Below, piece after piece: positions 57,349 through 64,000 of a stretch of DNA of 64,000 bases. The DNA comes from Schaalia hyovaginalis (GTDB lineage Bacteria; Actinomycetota; Actinomycetes; Actinomycetales; Actinomycetaceae), in NCBI RefSeq assembly GCF_014208035.1, contig NZ_JACHMK010000001.1, forward strand, positions 1,240,001-1,304,000. Reading direction: 5' to 3'. Position 1 is the stretch's first letter. Every line of letters begins with the position of its first letter. Position numbers and translations under genes: made by a program. A model generated the notes under the pieces. That model worked only from the letters and a program-made list of their open reading frames with translations, did no database searches and was not told the origin of the DNA.

Positions 57349-58649
57349 AGAAGCCCCGGTACGCGAAGAGGATGAGCGCGATCGACGAGGAGGTCCTCGA
57401 ACTCGTCGTCGGGGAGCCCGCGCACGGCGGGGCCTGCGTCGCCCGCGACGGCGGCGGCCGCGTCGTCTTTGTCCGTCATGCGCTTCCCGGCGAGAGGGTC
57501 CGGGCGCGGGTCACTTCTGCGCGTTCGCGCCTGGCGTGGGCTGATGCCGTCGAGGTCCTCGAGGCCTCGGCCGACCGTCAGGAGTCGGTGTGGCCGCAGG
57601 CGGGTCCCGGGGGCGTCGGCGGCGGCGAACTCGCCCACGTCGTCCCGGCGGCGCAACGGGCGTGGAAGCAGACGGTGATCGAAGGGCAGCTGCGCAGGGT
57701 CGGCGGTCCCGCGCTCTTCGATGCGATCGCGGCGCTCGGCGGCGTGCGGGTGCGGCCCGCGCCGGGGGATGAGGAAGGATCCCTGCTTCATCGCCGCGCC
57801 CGGATCGAAGCGGTCGTCGATCGGCAGGGCCGTCCTGGGATGCACCGCTACCGGGCCGATGAGATCGTTCCGCTCGACTCGATGCCGCTCGCGGCCGAGG
57901 CGATCGAGGAGCTCGGCTTCTGGGGGGAGGCGACCTCCTGGTCGGACCTTCTCAGACCGGGTGATCGGGTGCGCATGGTCGCGCCCGGCGGCCAGTCCCC
58001 GCTCGTCGTCACGCCGCGCGCCTCGTTCAACGCCCTCGGCGAGGAGGTCGAGATCGCGAGGCTGCAGTGGACGGTCGATGTGATGGGCTCCGAATACGTC
58101 TACGGGGTGCGCCCGACCGGGTTCTGGCAGACGCACGTCCGCGGCGCATCGGTGCTCGCGAACGCGGTCATGCGGGCGGCCCGGCCCTGCGACGGTGAGC
58201 GCGTCATCGAGCTGTACGCGGGAGCGGGCCTGTTCTCGGTGCCCATCGCCGAGGCGGTCGGCGCTCGGGGGCGTCTGGTGACCCTCGAGGGCGACGAGGG
58301 CGCAGTGGCCGATGCCGGGGAGAATCTTGCGGCTTACGGCTGGGTCGACGCCTACGTCGGCGAAGTCGACGCCTCCGGCGTTTTTGAGCTGTCCGGTGAG
58401 CTGGAAGGGTCGGCGGATCTCGTGGTCCTGGATCCGCCGAGGTCCGGGGCCGGGCGCGAGGTCTGCGCATCGCTCGCCCGTCTCGGTGCGGAGCGGATCG
58501 TCCTCGTGTCCTGCGATCCCGCGGCCGGGGCCCGGGACCTGCGCGAGCTGATGGACGCCGGCTACGAGGTGCGCTCCTTCGAGGCGTGGGACCTCTTCCC
58601 GCACACGCATCACGTCGAGACCGTCGCGGGCCTCGTCAGGGCGCGTTGA
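57345..58649 (+). CDS. RNA (uracil-5-)-methyltransferase, TrmA/RumA family, without the iron-sulfur cysteines
   Basis: A 434-residue SAM-dependent methyltransferase. An N-terminal TRAM-like RNA-binding domain is followed by the Rossmann domain with LYAGAGLFSVPIAEA (motif I), DPPRSGAG and the catalytic Cys in VSCDPA. The segment AGPGGVGGGELAHV stands where RumA relatives have a Cys-rich 4Fe-4S loop; all its cysteines are replaced. The coupling to the permease and the neighbouring ceoBC match the mycobacterial gene order. The target may be tRNA U54 or a 23S uridine. Confidence 0.88.
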   Translation: MKKPRYAKRMSAIDEEVLELVVGEPAHGGACVARDGGGRVVFVRHALPGERVRARVTSARSRLAWADAVEVLEASADRQESVWPQAGPGGVGGGELAHVVPAAQRAWKQTVIEGQLRRVGGPALFDAIAALGGVRVRPAPGDEEGSLLHRRARIEAVVDRQGRPGMHRYRADEIVPLDSMPLAAEAIEELGFWGEATSWSDLLRPGDRVRMVAPGGQSPLVVTPRASFNALGEEVEIARLQWTVDVMGSEYVYGVRPTGFWQTHVRGASVLANAVMRAARPCDGERVIELYAGAGLFSVPIAEAVGARGRLVTLEGDEGAVADAGENLAAYGWVDAYVGEVDASGVFELSGELEGSADLVVLDPPRSGAGREVCASLARLGAERIVLVSCDPAAGARDLRELMDAGYEVRSFEAWDLFPHTHHVETVAGLVRAR

Positions 58650-58669
58650 ACTCCGTCGAGGGGGAGTCC

Positions 58670-59287
58670 TTGTCCACTGCGAATCACCCGTGGAGGATCC
58701 GGCGGGCGCGGGCCGGTGATGCGCGGGCCGTGGCGCGGATCTACGCGCCCTACGTCGAGCGCACGGCGATCACCTTCGATGAGTCCGCGCCCGCCGAAGA
58801 GGACTTCGCGCGGAAGATCGCGTCCACGGGGCGGGTCCATCCCTTCCTCGTCGCCGAGGACGACTCGGGGGAGGTCGTCGGCTACGCCTACGCATCGGCC
58901 TTCAAGGAGCGCGCCGCCTACGCGCATTCGGTCGAGGTGAGCGTCTACTGCGACATGGCGTCCAGGGGGCGGGGGCTCGGTTCCGCCCTGTACGCGGCCC
59001 TGGAGGGGGTCTTGAGGATTCAGGGCGTCTACAACGCGAACGCCTGCATCACCGCCCCGGCCGGGCCCGATGATCGTGTCGATGACGCTTCGCTGCGCTT
59101 TCACAGCAGTCGGGGGTACCGCATGGTCGGCACGTTCCACTCGTGCGGCTACAAGTTCAACCGCTGGTACGACGTCGCGTGGATGGAGAAGATGCTCGGC
59201 GAGCATCCGGGGGTTCCCGCGCCCTTCCGCCCGATGTCCTCATTGGGGGCGGATGAGGTGGATGAGGCGATCTCGCATTCGCGTTAG
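58670..59287 (+). CDS. GNAT N-acetyltransferase, phosphinothricin-acetyltransferase-like
   Basis: A single-domain GNAT protein of about 205 residues: RIRRARAGDARAVARIYAPYVERTAITF at the start is typical of the Pat group, with the CoA loop ASRGRGLGSALY and a C-terminal GYKFNRWYDVAWMEK. It may acetylate a small amine or a methionine derivative; the substrate is not known. The start is uncertain. TTG 58670 has a GGGGGAG nearby. TTG 58646, overlapping the methyltransferase stop, is the alternative. Confidence 0.82.
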   Translation: MSTANHPWRIRRARAGDARAVARIYAPYVERTAITFDESAPAEEDFARKIASTGRVHPFLVAEDDSGEVVGYAYASAFKERAAYAHSVEVSVYCDMASRGRGLGSALYAALEGVLRIQGVYNANACITAPAGPDDRVDDASLRFHSSRGYRMVGTFHSCGYKFNRWYDVAWMEKMLGEHPGVPAPFRPMSSLGADEVDEAISHSR

Positions 59288-59345
59288 CGGGCGGCGGGGC
59301 GTCATTCGCGTCCATTCGCACTTGCCGAGGGCGTCCGAGGCAGTA

Positions 59346-59361
59346 ATCTTGATGTCGAGAT
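59346..59361. promoter_or_regulatory. 16-bp dyad upstream of acnA, candidate operator
   Basis: ATCTTGATGTCGAGAT is a dyad with one mismatched pair (T for C). It lies 40 bp before the acnA ATG, overlapping the likely promoter. A perfect palindrome GCGAGGCCTCGC follows at 59371-59382. Confidence 0.5.
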
Positions 59362-59400
59362 AAATCTGAGGCGAGGCCTCGCATCCCCACAGGAGGGCAC

Positions 59401-62091
59401 ATGACGAGCATCGACACCTTCGGCGCGCGCGCCGAACTCGCAGTGGGCGAGCGCACGTACACCTACTACCGACTCGACGCCCTCAGCGGCCTCGACGCCC
59501 TTCCCTACTCGCTCAAGGTCCTCGCCGAGAACCTCTTGCGCACCGAGGACGGGGCGAACATCACGCGCGCGCACATCGAGGCGCTGGCGAACTGGGATCC
59601 GGCCTCCGAACCGGACACCGAGATCCAGTTCACCCCCGCCCGCGTCATCATGCAGGACTTCACCGGGGTCCCCTGCATCGTCGACCTCGCGACCATGCGC
59701 GAGGCCGTCGCCGAGCTCGGCGGCGACCCCTCGCTCATCAACCCCTTGGCGCCGGCGGAGATGGTCATCGACCACTCCGTCCAGATCGATGTCGCGGGCA
59801 GCGCCGACGCCTTCGGGGCGAACATCGCGCGCGAGTACGAGCGCAACGGCGAGCGCTACCAGTTCCTCCGCTGGGGCCAGGGCGCCTTCGACAATTTCAA
59901 GGTCGTGCCGCCCTCGACCGGCATCGTCCACCAGGTGAACATCGAGCATCTGGCCCGGACCGTCTTCACGAGGACCGAGGCCGACGGATCGGTCACCGCC
60001 TACCCCGACACCTGCGTCGGCACGGACTCGCACACCACGATGGTGAACGGCCTCGGCGTCCTCGGTTGGGGAGTGGGCGGCATCGAGGCCGAGGCCGCGA
60101 TGCTCGGACAGCCCGTGTCCATGCTCATCCCCCGGGTCGTCGGCTTCAAGCTCACCGGGGCGATCCCCGCGGGCGCGACCGCGACCGATGTGGTCCTCAC
60201 CATCACGCAGATGCTCCGCGCCCACGGCGTCGTCGGCAAGTTCGTCGAATTCTACGGCGAGGGCGTCGGCGCGGTCCCTCTGGCCAACCGCGCGACGATC
60301 GGCAACATGTCGCCCGAGTTCGGCTCGACGGCGGCCATCTTCCCGATCGATGCCGTCACCCTCGACTACCTGCGCCTGACCGGGCGCTCCGAGGAACGGA
60401 TCGCTCTGGTCGAGGCCTATGCCAAGGCTCAGGGCCTCTGGCACGACGCCTCGCGCGAGGCCGTCTACTCCGAGTACCTCGAACTCGACCTGTCGACCGT
60501 CGTCCCCTCGATCGCGGGCCCCAAGCGCCCGCAGGACCGGATCGAGCTCGCGAACTCCAAGTCCTCCTTCAAGGAGACGATCGGCGCCTACGCGCCCGGC
60601 GGCGAGCGCGAGGACGTGCCCGTGACCCTCGCGAGCGGCACGGCGACCCGCCTCAACCACGGCGATGTCGCGATCGCCTCGATCACCTCGTGCACGAACA
60701 CCTCCAACCCCTCGGTGATGATGGCCGCGGGACTCCTCGCGCGCAACGCCGTCGCCCGCGGGCTCACCTCGAAGCCCTGGGTGAAGACCTCCATGGCTCC
60801 CGGATCGAAAGTCGTGACCGACTACTACGAGAAGGCCGGCCTGTGGGACGACCTCAACGCCCTGGGCTTCAACCTCGTCGGCTACGGCTGCGCGACCTGC
60901 ATCGGCAACTCCGGTCCGCTTCCGGCCGAGATCTCCGCAGCGGTCAATGAGAACGACCTCGCCGTCGTCTCGGTCCTGTCGGGCAACCGCAACTTCGAGG
61001 GGCGCATCAACCCCGATGTCAAGATGAACTACCTCGCCTCGCCGCCGCTCGTCATCGCTTACGCGATCGCCGGCACCATGGACTTCGATTTCGAGAAGGA
61101 GCCCCTGGGGATCGACCCCGCGGACGGGTCCGAGGTCTACCTGCGCGACATCTGGCCGACGCCCGAAGACGTCCAGTCGACCATCGACGCCTCCATCGAC
61201 CGTTCGATGTTCGAGAACGACTACGCGGACGTCTTCGCCGGGGATGAGCGCTGGCGCTCCCTGGCGACCCCCGAGGGCGACACCTTCGCCTGGGACGCCG
61301 ATTCGACCTACGTGCGCAAGCCCCCGTACTTCGAGGGGATGGGGCTCGAGGCGTCGCCGGTCGAGGACATCCGCGGTGCGAGGGTCCTGCTCAAGCTCGG
61401 CGATTCGGTGACGACCGATCACATCTCCCCGGCGGGCGCTTTCAAGCCGGAAACCCCGGCGGGGCGCTACCTGCTGGCGCACGGGGTCGAACGCAAGGAT
61501 TTCAACTCCTACGGTTCGCGCCGCGGCAACCACGAGGTGATGATCCGCGGCACCTTCGCCAACATCCGCATCCGCAACGAGATGCTCCCCGGGGTCGAGG
61601 GCGGTTTCACGAAGAACTTCACCCGCGAGGGCGCTCCCGTCTCCACGGTCTACGACGCTTCCGTCGACTACCTCGCGGCGGGCGTCCCGCTCGTGGTGCT
61701 CGGCGGCAAGGAGTACGGCTCGGGGTCCTCGCGGGACTGGGCCGCGAAGGGCACCTCGCTGCTGGGCGTCAAGGCCGTCATCGCCGAGTCCTTCGAGCGC
61801 ATCCACCGTTCGAACCTGATCGGCATGGGCGTCCTGCCGCTCCAGTTCCCCGAGGGCGAGACCCGTGATTCGCTCGGCCTGACGGGCGACGAGGTCTTCG
61901 ACATCGAGGGCATCGCGCGGCTGAACGAGGGCGAAACCCCGAAGACGCTGAGGGTGACGGCGACGCGCGAGGACGGGACCGGCGTCGTCTTCGAGGCGCT
62001 CGTGCGGATCGACACCCCCGGAGAGGCCGACTACTACCGCAACGGCGGCATCCTCCAGTACGTCTTGAGGGATCTCGCCGCGCGGGCCTGA
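59401..62091 (+). CDS. acnA: Aconitate hydratase A
   Basis: A 4Fe-4S enzyme of 896 residues that interconverts citrate and isocitrate. The cluster cysteines are Cys431 (SCTNTSNP), Cys497 and Cys500 (GCATC). The C-terminal swivel domain has [13 protein letters not shown]. The ATG has AGGAGGG close upstream. A dyad at 59346 suggests transcriptional control, and a very strong palindromic terminator follows. Length and motifs match AcnA/IRP1-type aconitase. Confidence 0.97.
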   Translation: MTSIDTFGARAELAVGERTYTYYRLDALSGLDALPYSLKVLAENLLRTEDGANITRAHIEALANWDPASEPDTEIQFTPARVIMQDFTGVPCIVDLATMREAVAELGGDPSLINPLAPAEMVIDHSVQIDVAGSADAFGANIAREYERNGERYQFLRWGQGAFDNFKVVPPSTGIVHQVNIEHLARTVFTRTEADGSVTAYPDTCVGTDSHTTMVNGLGVLGWGVGGIEAEAAMLGQPVSMLIPRVVGFKLTGAIPAGATATDVVLTITQMLRAHGVVGKFVEFYGEGVGAVPLANRATIGNMSPEFGSTAAIFPIDAVTLDYLRLTGRSEERIALVEAYAKAQGLWHDASREAVYSEYLELDLSTVVPSIAGPKRPQDRIELANSKSSFKETIGAYAPGGEREDVPVTLASGTATRLNHGDVAIASITSCTNTSNPSVMMAAGLLARNAVARGLTSKPWVKTSMAPGSKVVTDYYEKAGLWDDLNALGFNLVGYGCATCIGNSGPLPAEISAAVNENDLAVVSVLSGNRNFEGRINPDVKMNYLASPPLVIAYAIAGTMDFDFEKEPLGIDPADGSEVYLRDIWPTPEDVQSTIDASIDRSMFENDYADVFAGDERWRSLATPEGDTFAWDADSTYVRKPPYFEGMGLEASPVEDIRGARVLLKLGDSVTTDHISPAGAFKPETPAGRYLLAHGVERKDFNSYGSRRGNHEVMIRGTFANIRIRNEMLPGVEGGFTKNFTREGAPVSTVYDASVDYLAAGVPLVVLGGKEYGSGSSRDWAAKGTSLLGVKAVIAESFERIHRSNLIGMGVLPLQFPEGETRDSLGLTGDEVFDIEGIARLNEGETPKTLRVTATREDGTGVVFEALVRIDTPGEADYYRNGGILQYVLRDLAARA

Positions 62092-62111
62092 GGAGGGCTG
62101 ATTCCGGAAAA

Positions 62112-62145
62112 GGGCCGGGGCTGCACGATCGTGCAGCCCCGGCCC
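62112..62145. terminator. Perfect 34-bp palindrome, bidirectional terminator
   Basis: A 17-bp arm without mismatch lies between the convergent acnA and ppgK genes. There is no T-run. The centre contains TGCAC-GATC-GTGCA, the same dyad spacing as at 6624 and 14751. Confidence 0.8.
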
Positions 62146-62169
62146 ATCCGTATGAAGCCCCGAGGCGAA

Positions 62170-62934
62170 TCAGCCCTCCGCCGAATCGGCCTGCTGAGCC
62201 GCGAAGCTCGCGGCGCCGACGATGCCGGCCGTGTTGAAGAGCTTCGCGGGCACCATCGGGGTCTTGAGGTCGAGGAGCGGCATGAACTTCTCGTGGTTCT
62301 TCGACACGCCGCCGCCGACGACGAAGAGGTCGGGGGAGAAGAGCATCTCGACGTGGCTGTAGTAGCGCTGGAGGCGCTTCGCCCATTTCTTCCACGAGAG
62401 GTCCTGAAGGGTCTTCTGACCCGAGGAGGCCCGCTTCTCCGCATCGTAGCCGTCGATCTCGAGGTGACCGAGCTCCGTGTTGGGAACGAGGACCCCGTTC
62501 ATGATGACGGCCGAACCGATGCCCGTGCCCTGGGTCGTGAGGATGACGAGCCCGTCGACGCCCTTGGCGGCGCCGTAGGCGACCTCGGCGATGCCTGCGG
62601 CGTCGGCGTCGTTGAGGGGGACGACTCTGCGCCCGAGATGGCGCTCCATGAGCTCATTGACGTTGATCCCCGCCCAGGACGGGTCGAGGTTCGCGATGAA
62701 GGGGACGACGCCGTGGATGACGGGGGCCGGGAAGGCGATGCCGACGGGGGTCTCAGGGCCGACTTCGAGCCGCTCGAGGAGCTGACGGCACACCTCGGCG
62801 ACCGCGTCGGGGGTCGCGGGCTTGGGAGTTTCGATTCGGATCCTCTCGCCGACGAATTCTCCGGTCTCGAGGTCGACCAGCGCCGACTTCACTCCCGATC
62901 CGCCGATATCGATCCCGCATGCCACCTGTGCCAT
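62170..62934 (-). CDS. ppgK: Polyphosphate glucokinase, ROK family
   Basis: A 254-residue kinase that phosphorylates glucose with polyphosphate or ATP. The phosphate motif is DIGGSGVKSALVD at the N-terminus, with the sugar-site NDADAAGIAE and TLTTQGTGIGSA-type loop following. The length and the K-x-W-A-K-R-L-Q-like polyphosphate region (SWKKWAKRLQRYY) match actinobacterial PpgK. The ATG at 62934 has GGAGGG 3 nt upstream. It lies just downstream of map. Confidence 0.94.
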   Translation of the reverse strand: MAQVACGIDIGGSGVKSALVDLETGEFVGERIRIETPKPATPDAVAEVCRQLLERLEVGPETPVGIAFPAPVIHGVVPFIANLDPSWAGINVNELMERHLGRRVVPLNDADAAGIAEVAYGAAKGVDGLVILTTQGTGIGSAVIMNGVLVPNTELGHLEIDGYDAEKRASSGQKTLQDLSWKKWAKRLQRYYSHVEMLFSPDLFVVGGGVSKNHEKFMPLLDLKTPMVPAKLFNTAGIVGAASFAAQQADSAEG

Positions 62935-62981
62935 GAGCCCTCCAGGGAAGTTGTGCCTGTGCGTCGAAATGGTAGCGCAGT

Positions 62982-63869
62982 TCATGCCAGGGTCAGGATC
63001 TCCGCTCCCTCTTCGGTCACGACGATCGTGTGCTCGAACTGCGCGGTGCGCGAACGATCAGCGGTGACGACCGTCCACTCGTCATCCCACTGCTCCCAGT
63101 CGATCCCGCCGAGGGTGAGCATCGGCTCGATGGTGAAGACCATTCCCGGCTCCATGACGGTCGAATAGGCGGGAGCCGCGTCGTAGTGGGGGATGATGAG
63201 GCCCGAGTGGAAGGCCTCGCCGACCCCGTGCCCCGTGTAGTCGCGGACGACGCCGTATTCGAAGCGCTTGGCGTAGCGCTCGATGACGCGTCCGATGACG
63301 TTGATCTCGCGGCCCGGGCCGACGGCCTTGATCCCGCGCATCATCGCCTCCTTCGTCCGTTCGATGAGCAGGCGGGACTCCTCGTCGATGTCGCCGACTC
63401 CGAACATTGCGCAGGTATCGCCGTGCACGCCGTCGACGTAGGCGGTGATGTCGACGTTGACGATGTCGCCGTCCTCGAGCGGCCGGTCGTCGGGGATGCC
63501 GTGGCAGATGACCTCGTTGATCGAGGTGCACAGGGACTTCGGGAATCCCATGTAGCCCAGGCACGAGGGGTATGCGCCGCTGTCGATGAGGAACTCGTGT
63601 CCGATGCGGTCGAGCTCATCGGTCGTGACACCGGGAGCGACCGCGGCTCCCACGACTTCGAGCGCCTGGGCGGCGATCCTTCCGGCCCTGCGGATCCTCT
63701 CAACGGTCTCGGCGTTTTTGACATCGGAGGCCGTCACCACTTCGGGCCCCGAGTGGAACATGTACTCGGGGCGATCGATGTGCTCGGGTACGGTGCGCAT
63801 CGGTGAAATGCGGCCGGGGCGAAGATCGCCCAGGGGGGCGCGGGCGGCGAGATCAGCGGCATGTGTCAT
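62982..63869 (-). CDS. map: Methionine aminopeptidase, type I
   Basis: A 295-residue metalloenzyme that trims the initiator Met. The metal ligands are in NVDITAY (Asp), HGDTCAMF (Asp), GHGVG (His), FTIEPM (Glu) and QFEHTIVV (Glu). The N-terminal extension of about 40 residues is typical of actinobacterial MapB-like enzymes. The ATG at 63869 lacks a Shine-Dalgarno and has TAGTCT (63877-63882) 7 nt upstream. An internal ATG at 63800 is possible. It precedes ppgK by 47 bp. Confidence 0.95.
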   Translation of the reverse strand: MTHAADLAARAPLGDLRPGRISPMRTVPEHIDRPEYMFHSGPEVVTASDVKNAETVERIRRAGRIAAQALEVVGAAVAPGVTTDELDRIGHEFLIDSGAYPSCLGYMGFPKSLCTSINEVICHGIPDDRPLEDGDIVNVDITAYVDGVHGDTCAMFGVGDIDEESRLLIERTKEAMMRGIKAVGPGREINVIGRVIERYAKRFEYGVVRDYTGHGVGEAFHSGLIIPHYDAAPAYSTVMEPGMVFTIEPMLTLGGIDWEQWDDEWTVVTADRSRTAQFEHTIVVTEEGAEILTLA

Positions 63870-63876
63870 GCGCCCA

Positions 63877-63882
63877 AGACTA
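63877..63882 (-). promoter_or_regulatory. -10-like box for leaderless map
   Basis: TAGTCT on the minus strand is 7 nt from the ATG at 63869. Confidence 0.45.
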
Positions 63883-64000
63883 GTCCGCTCCTTTTCATCC
63901 TTCCTGGCTACGAGGGCGCGAGGGATGGACGCGCCTGAGGCGGATTGCGGGAGGGGACTATCATGGCGGGGCGCGAACCGCGCGAATTCGACACCTGACG
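63883..64000. other. Window edge, no gene identified
   Basis: The last 118 bp hold only a short ATG ORF at 63969 that stops after eleven codons. TATCAT near 63960 could be a -10 for a rightward gene that begins outside the window. Confidence 0.4.

Noticed and set aside
62122..62135. TGCAC dyad as an operator
   Set aside because: It lies at the centre of a terminator palindrome between convergent genes, far from any promoter.
63969..64000. Start of a new gene at ATG 63969
   Set aside because: The frame reaches TGA after eleven codons.

Overview
The window is chromosomal DNA from a high-GC Gram-positive actinobacterium. The family Actinomycetaceae (Actinomyces/Schaalia-like) fits best. A three-gene sortase-C pilus locus (tip, backbone, sortase) is laid out as in Actinomyces fimbrial loci. 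SepH, DUF4193, DUF3710, DUF3159, the two TrkA-like proteins and the APC permease form a typical actinobacterial core block. There is also an ileS T-box with the actinobacterial T-box motif, and a strictly anaerobic-type glycerol-3-phosphate dehydrogenase (GlpABC). No rRNA or tRNA gene, CRISPR array, insertion sequence, prophage or integrase was found.

Layout. 0-6.4 kb: an MFS exporter of the cyanate-permease type, then a leftward pilus operon (tip adhesin, major pilin, class C sortase). The tip gene is split by a one-base shift in a C7 tract. 6.4-9.9 kb: a PTS permease EIIBCA and a LicT/BglG antiterminator, preceded by a RAT site overlapping an intrinsic terminator. 10-14.6 kb: two leftward zinc peptidases (PepN, PepO). 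14.7-19 kb: glpABC behind a perfect TGCAC-N4-GTGCA dyad. 19-27.4 kb: DUF4349 lipoprotein, SDR enzyme, ArfB-like hydrolase, an orphan trpB with a three-Trp leader peptide, a CPBP protease, an LAKTG surface protein, and a decayed plus an intact LuxR-type regulator. 27.5-31 kb: T-box and ileS. 31-32 kb: a poorly coding stretch with a tandem repeat and two small overlapping ORFs. 32-41.4 kb: LANTG surface protein, folC, dhaKLM, ndk, smc. 41.5-50.4 kb: DUF7455, parE, two tandem double-GNAT proteins, parC, DUF5998 and a phosphodiesterase-like protein. 50.4-59.3 kb: sepH and the conserved DUF4193...TrmA-like block with the potassium genes. 59.4-64 kb: acnA, ppgK, map.

How the genes work together. 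Glycerol and dihydroxyacetone use is served by GlpABC (G3P to DHAP, electrons to quinone) and the PEP-dependent DhaKLM (dihydroxyacetone to DHAP), whose DhaM carries its own HPr domain. Sugar entry is served by the PTS permease, whose RNA switch is read by the neighbouring antiterminator. The cell surface is served by one pilus with LPLTG signals and two separate proteins with LAxTG signals, suggesting two sortase routes. Chromosome handling is represented by Smc and topoisomerase IV (ParE, ParC), division by SepH, and potassium by two TrkA-type subunits plus a KimA-like permease.

Regulation is unusually readable from sequence. There are three classes of RNA switch (RAT antitermination, T-box, Trp leader peptide). 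There is also a recurrent leaderless start: about a dozen genes lacking a Shine-Dalgarno have a -10-like hexamer NANNNT exactly 6 or 7 nt before ATG/GTG. Two genes are disrupted at G/C homopolymers, which could be phase variation, decay or assembly error.
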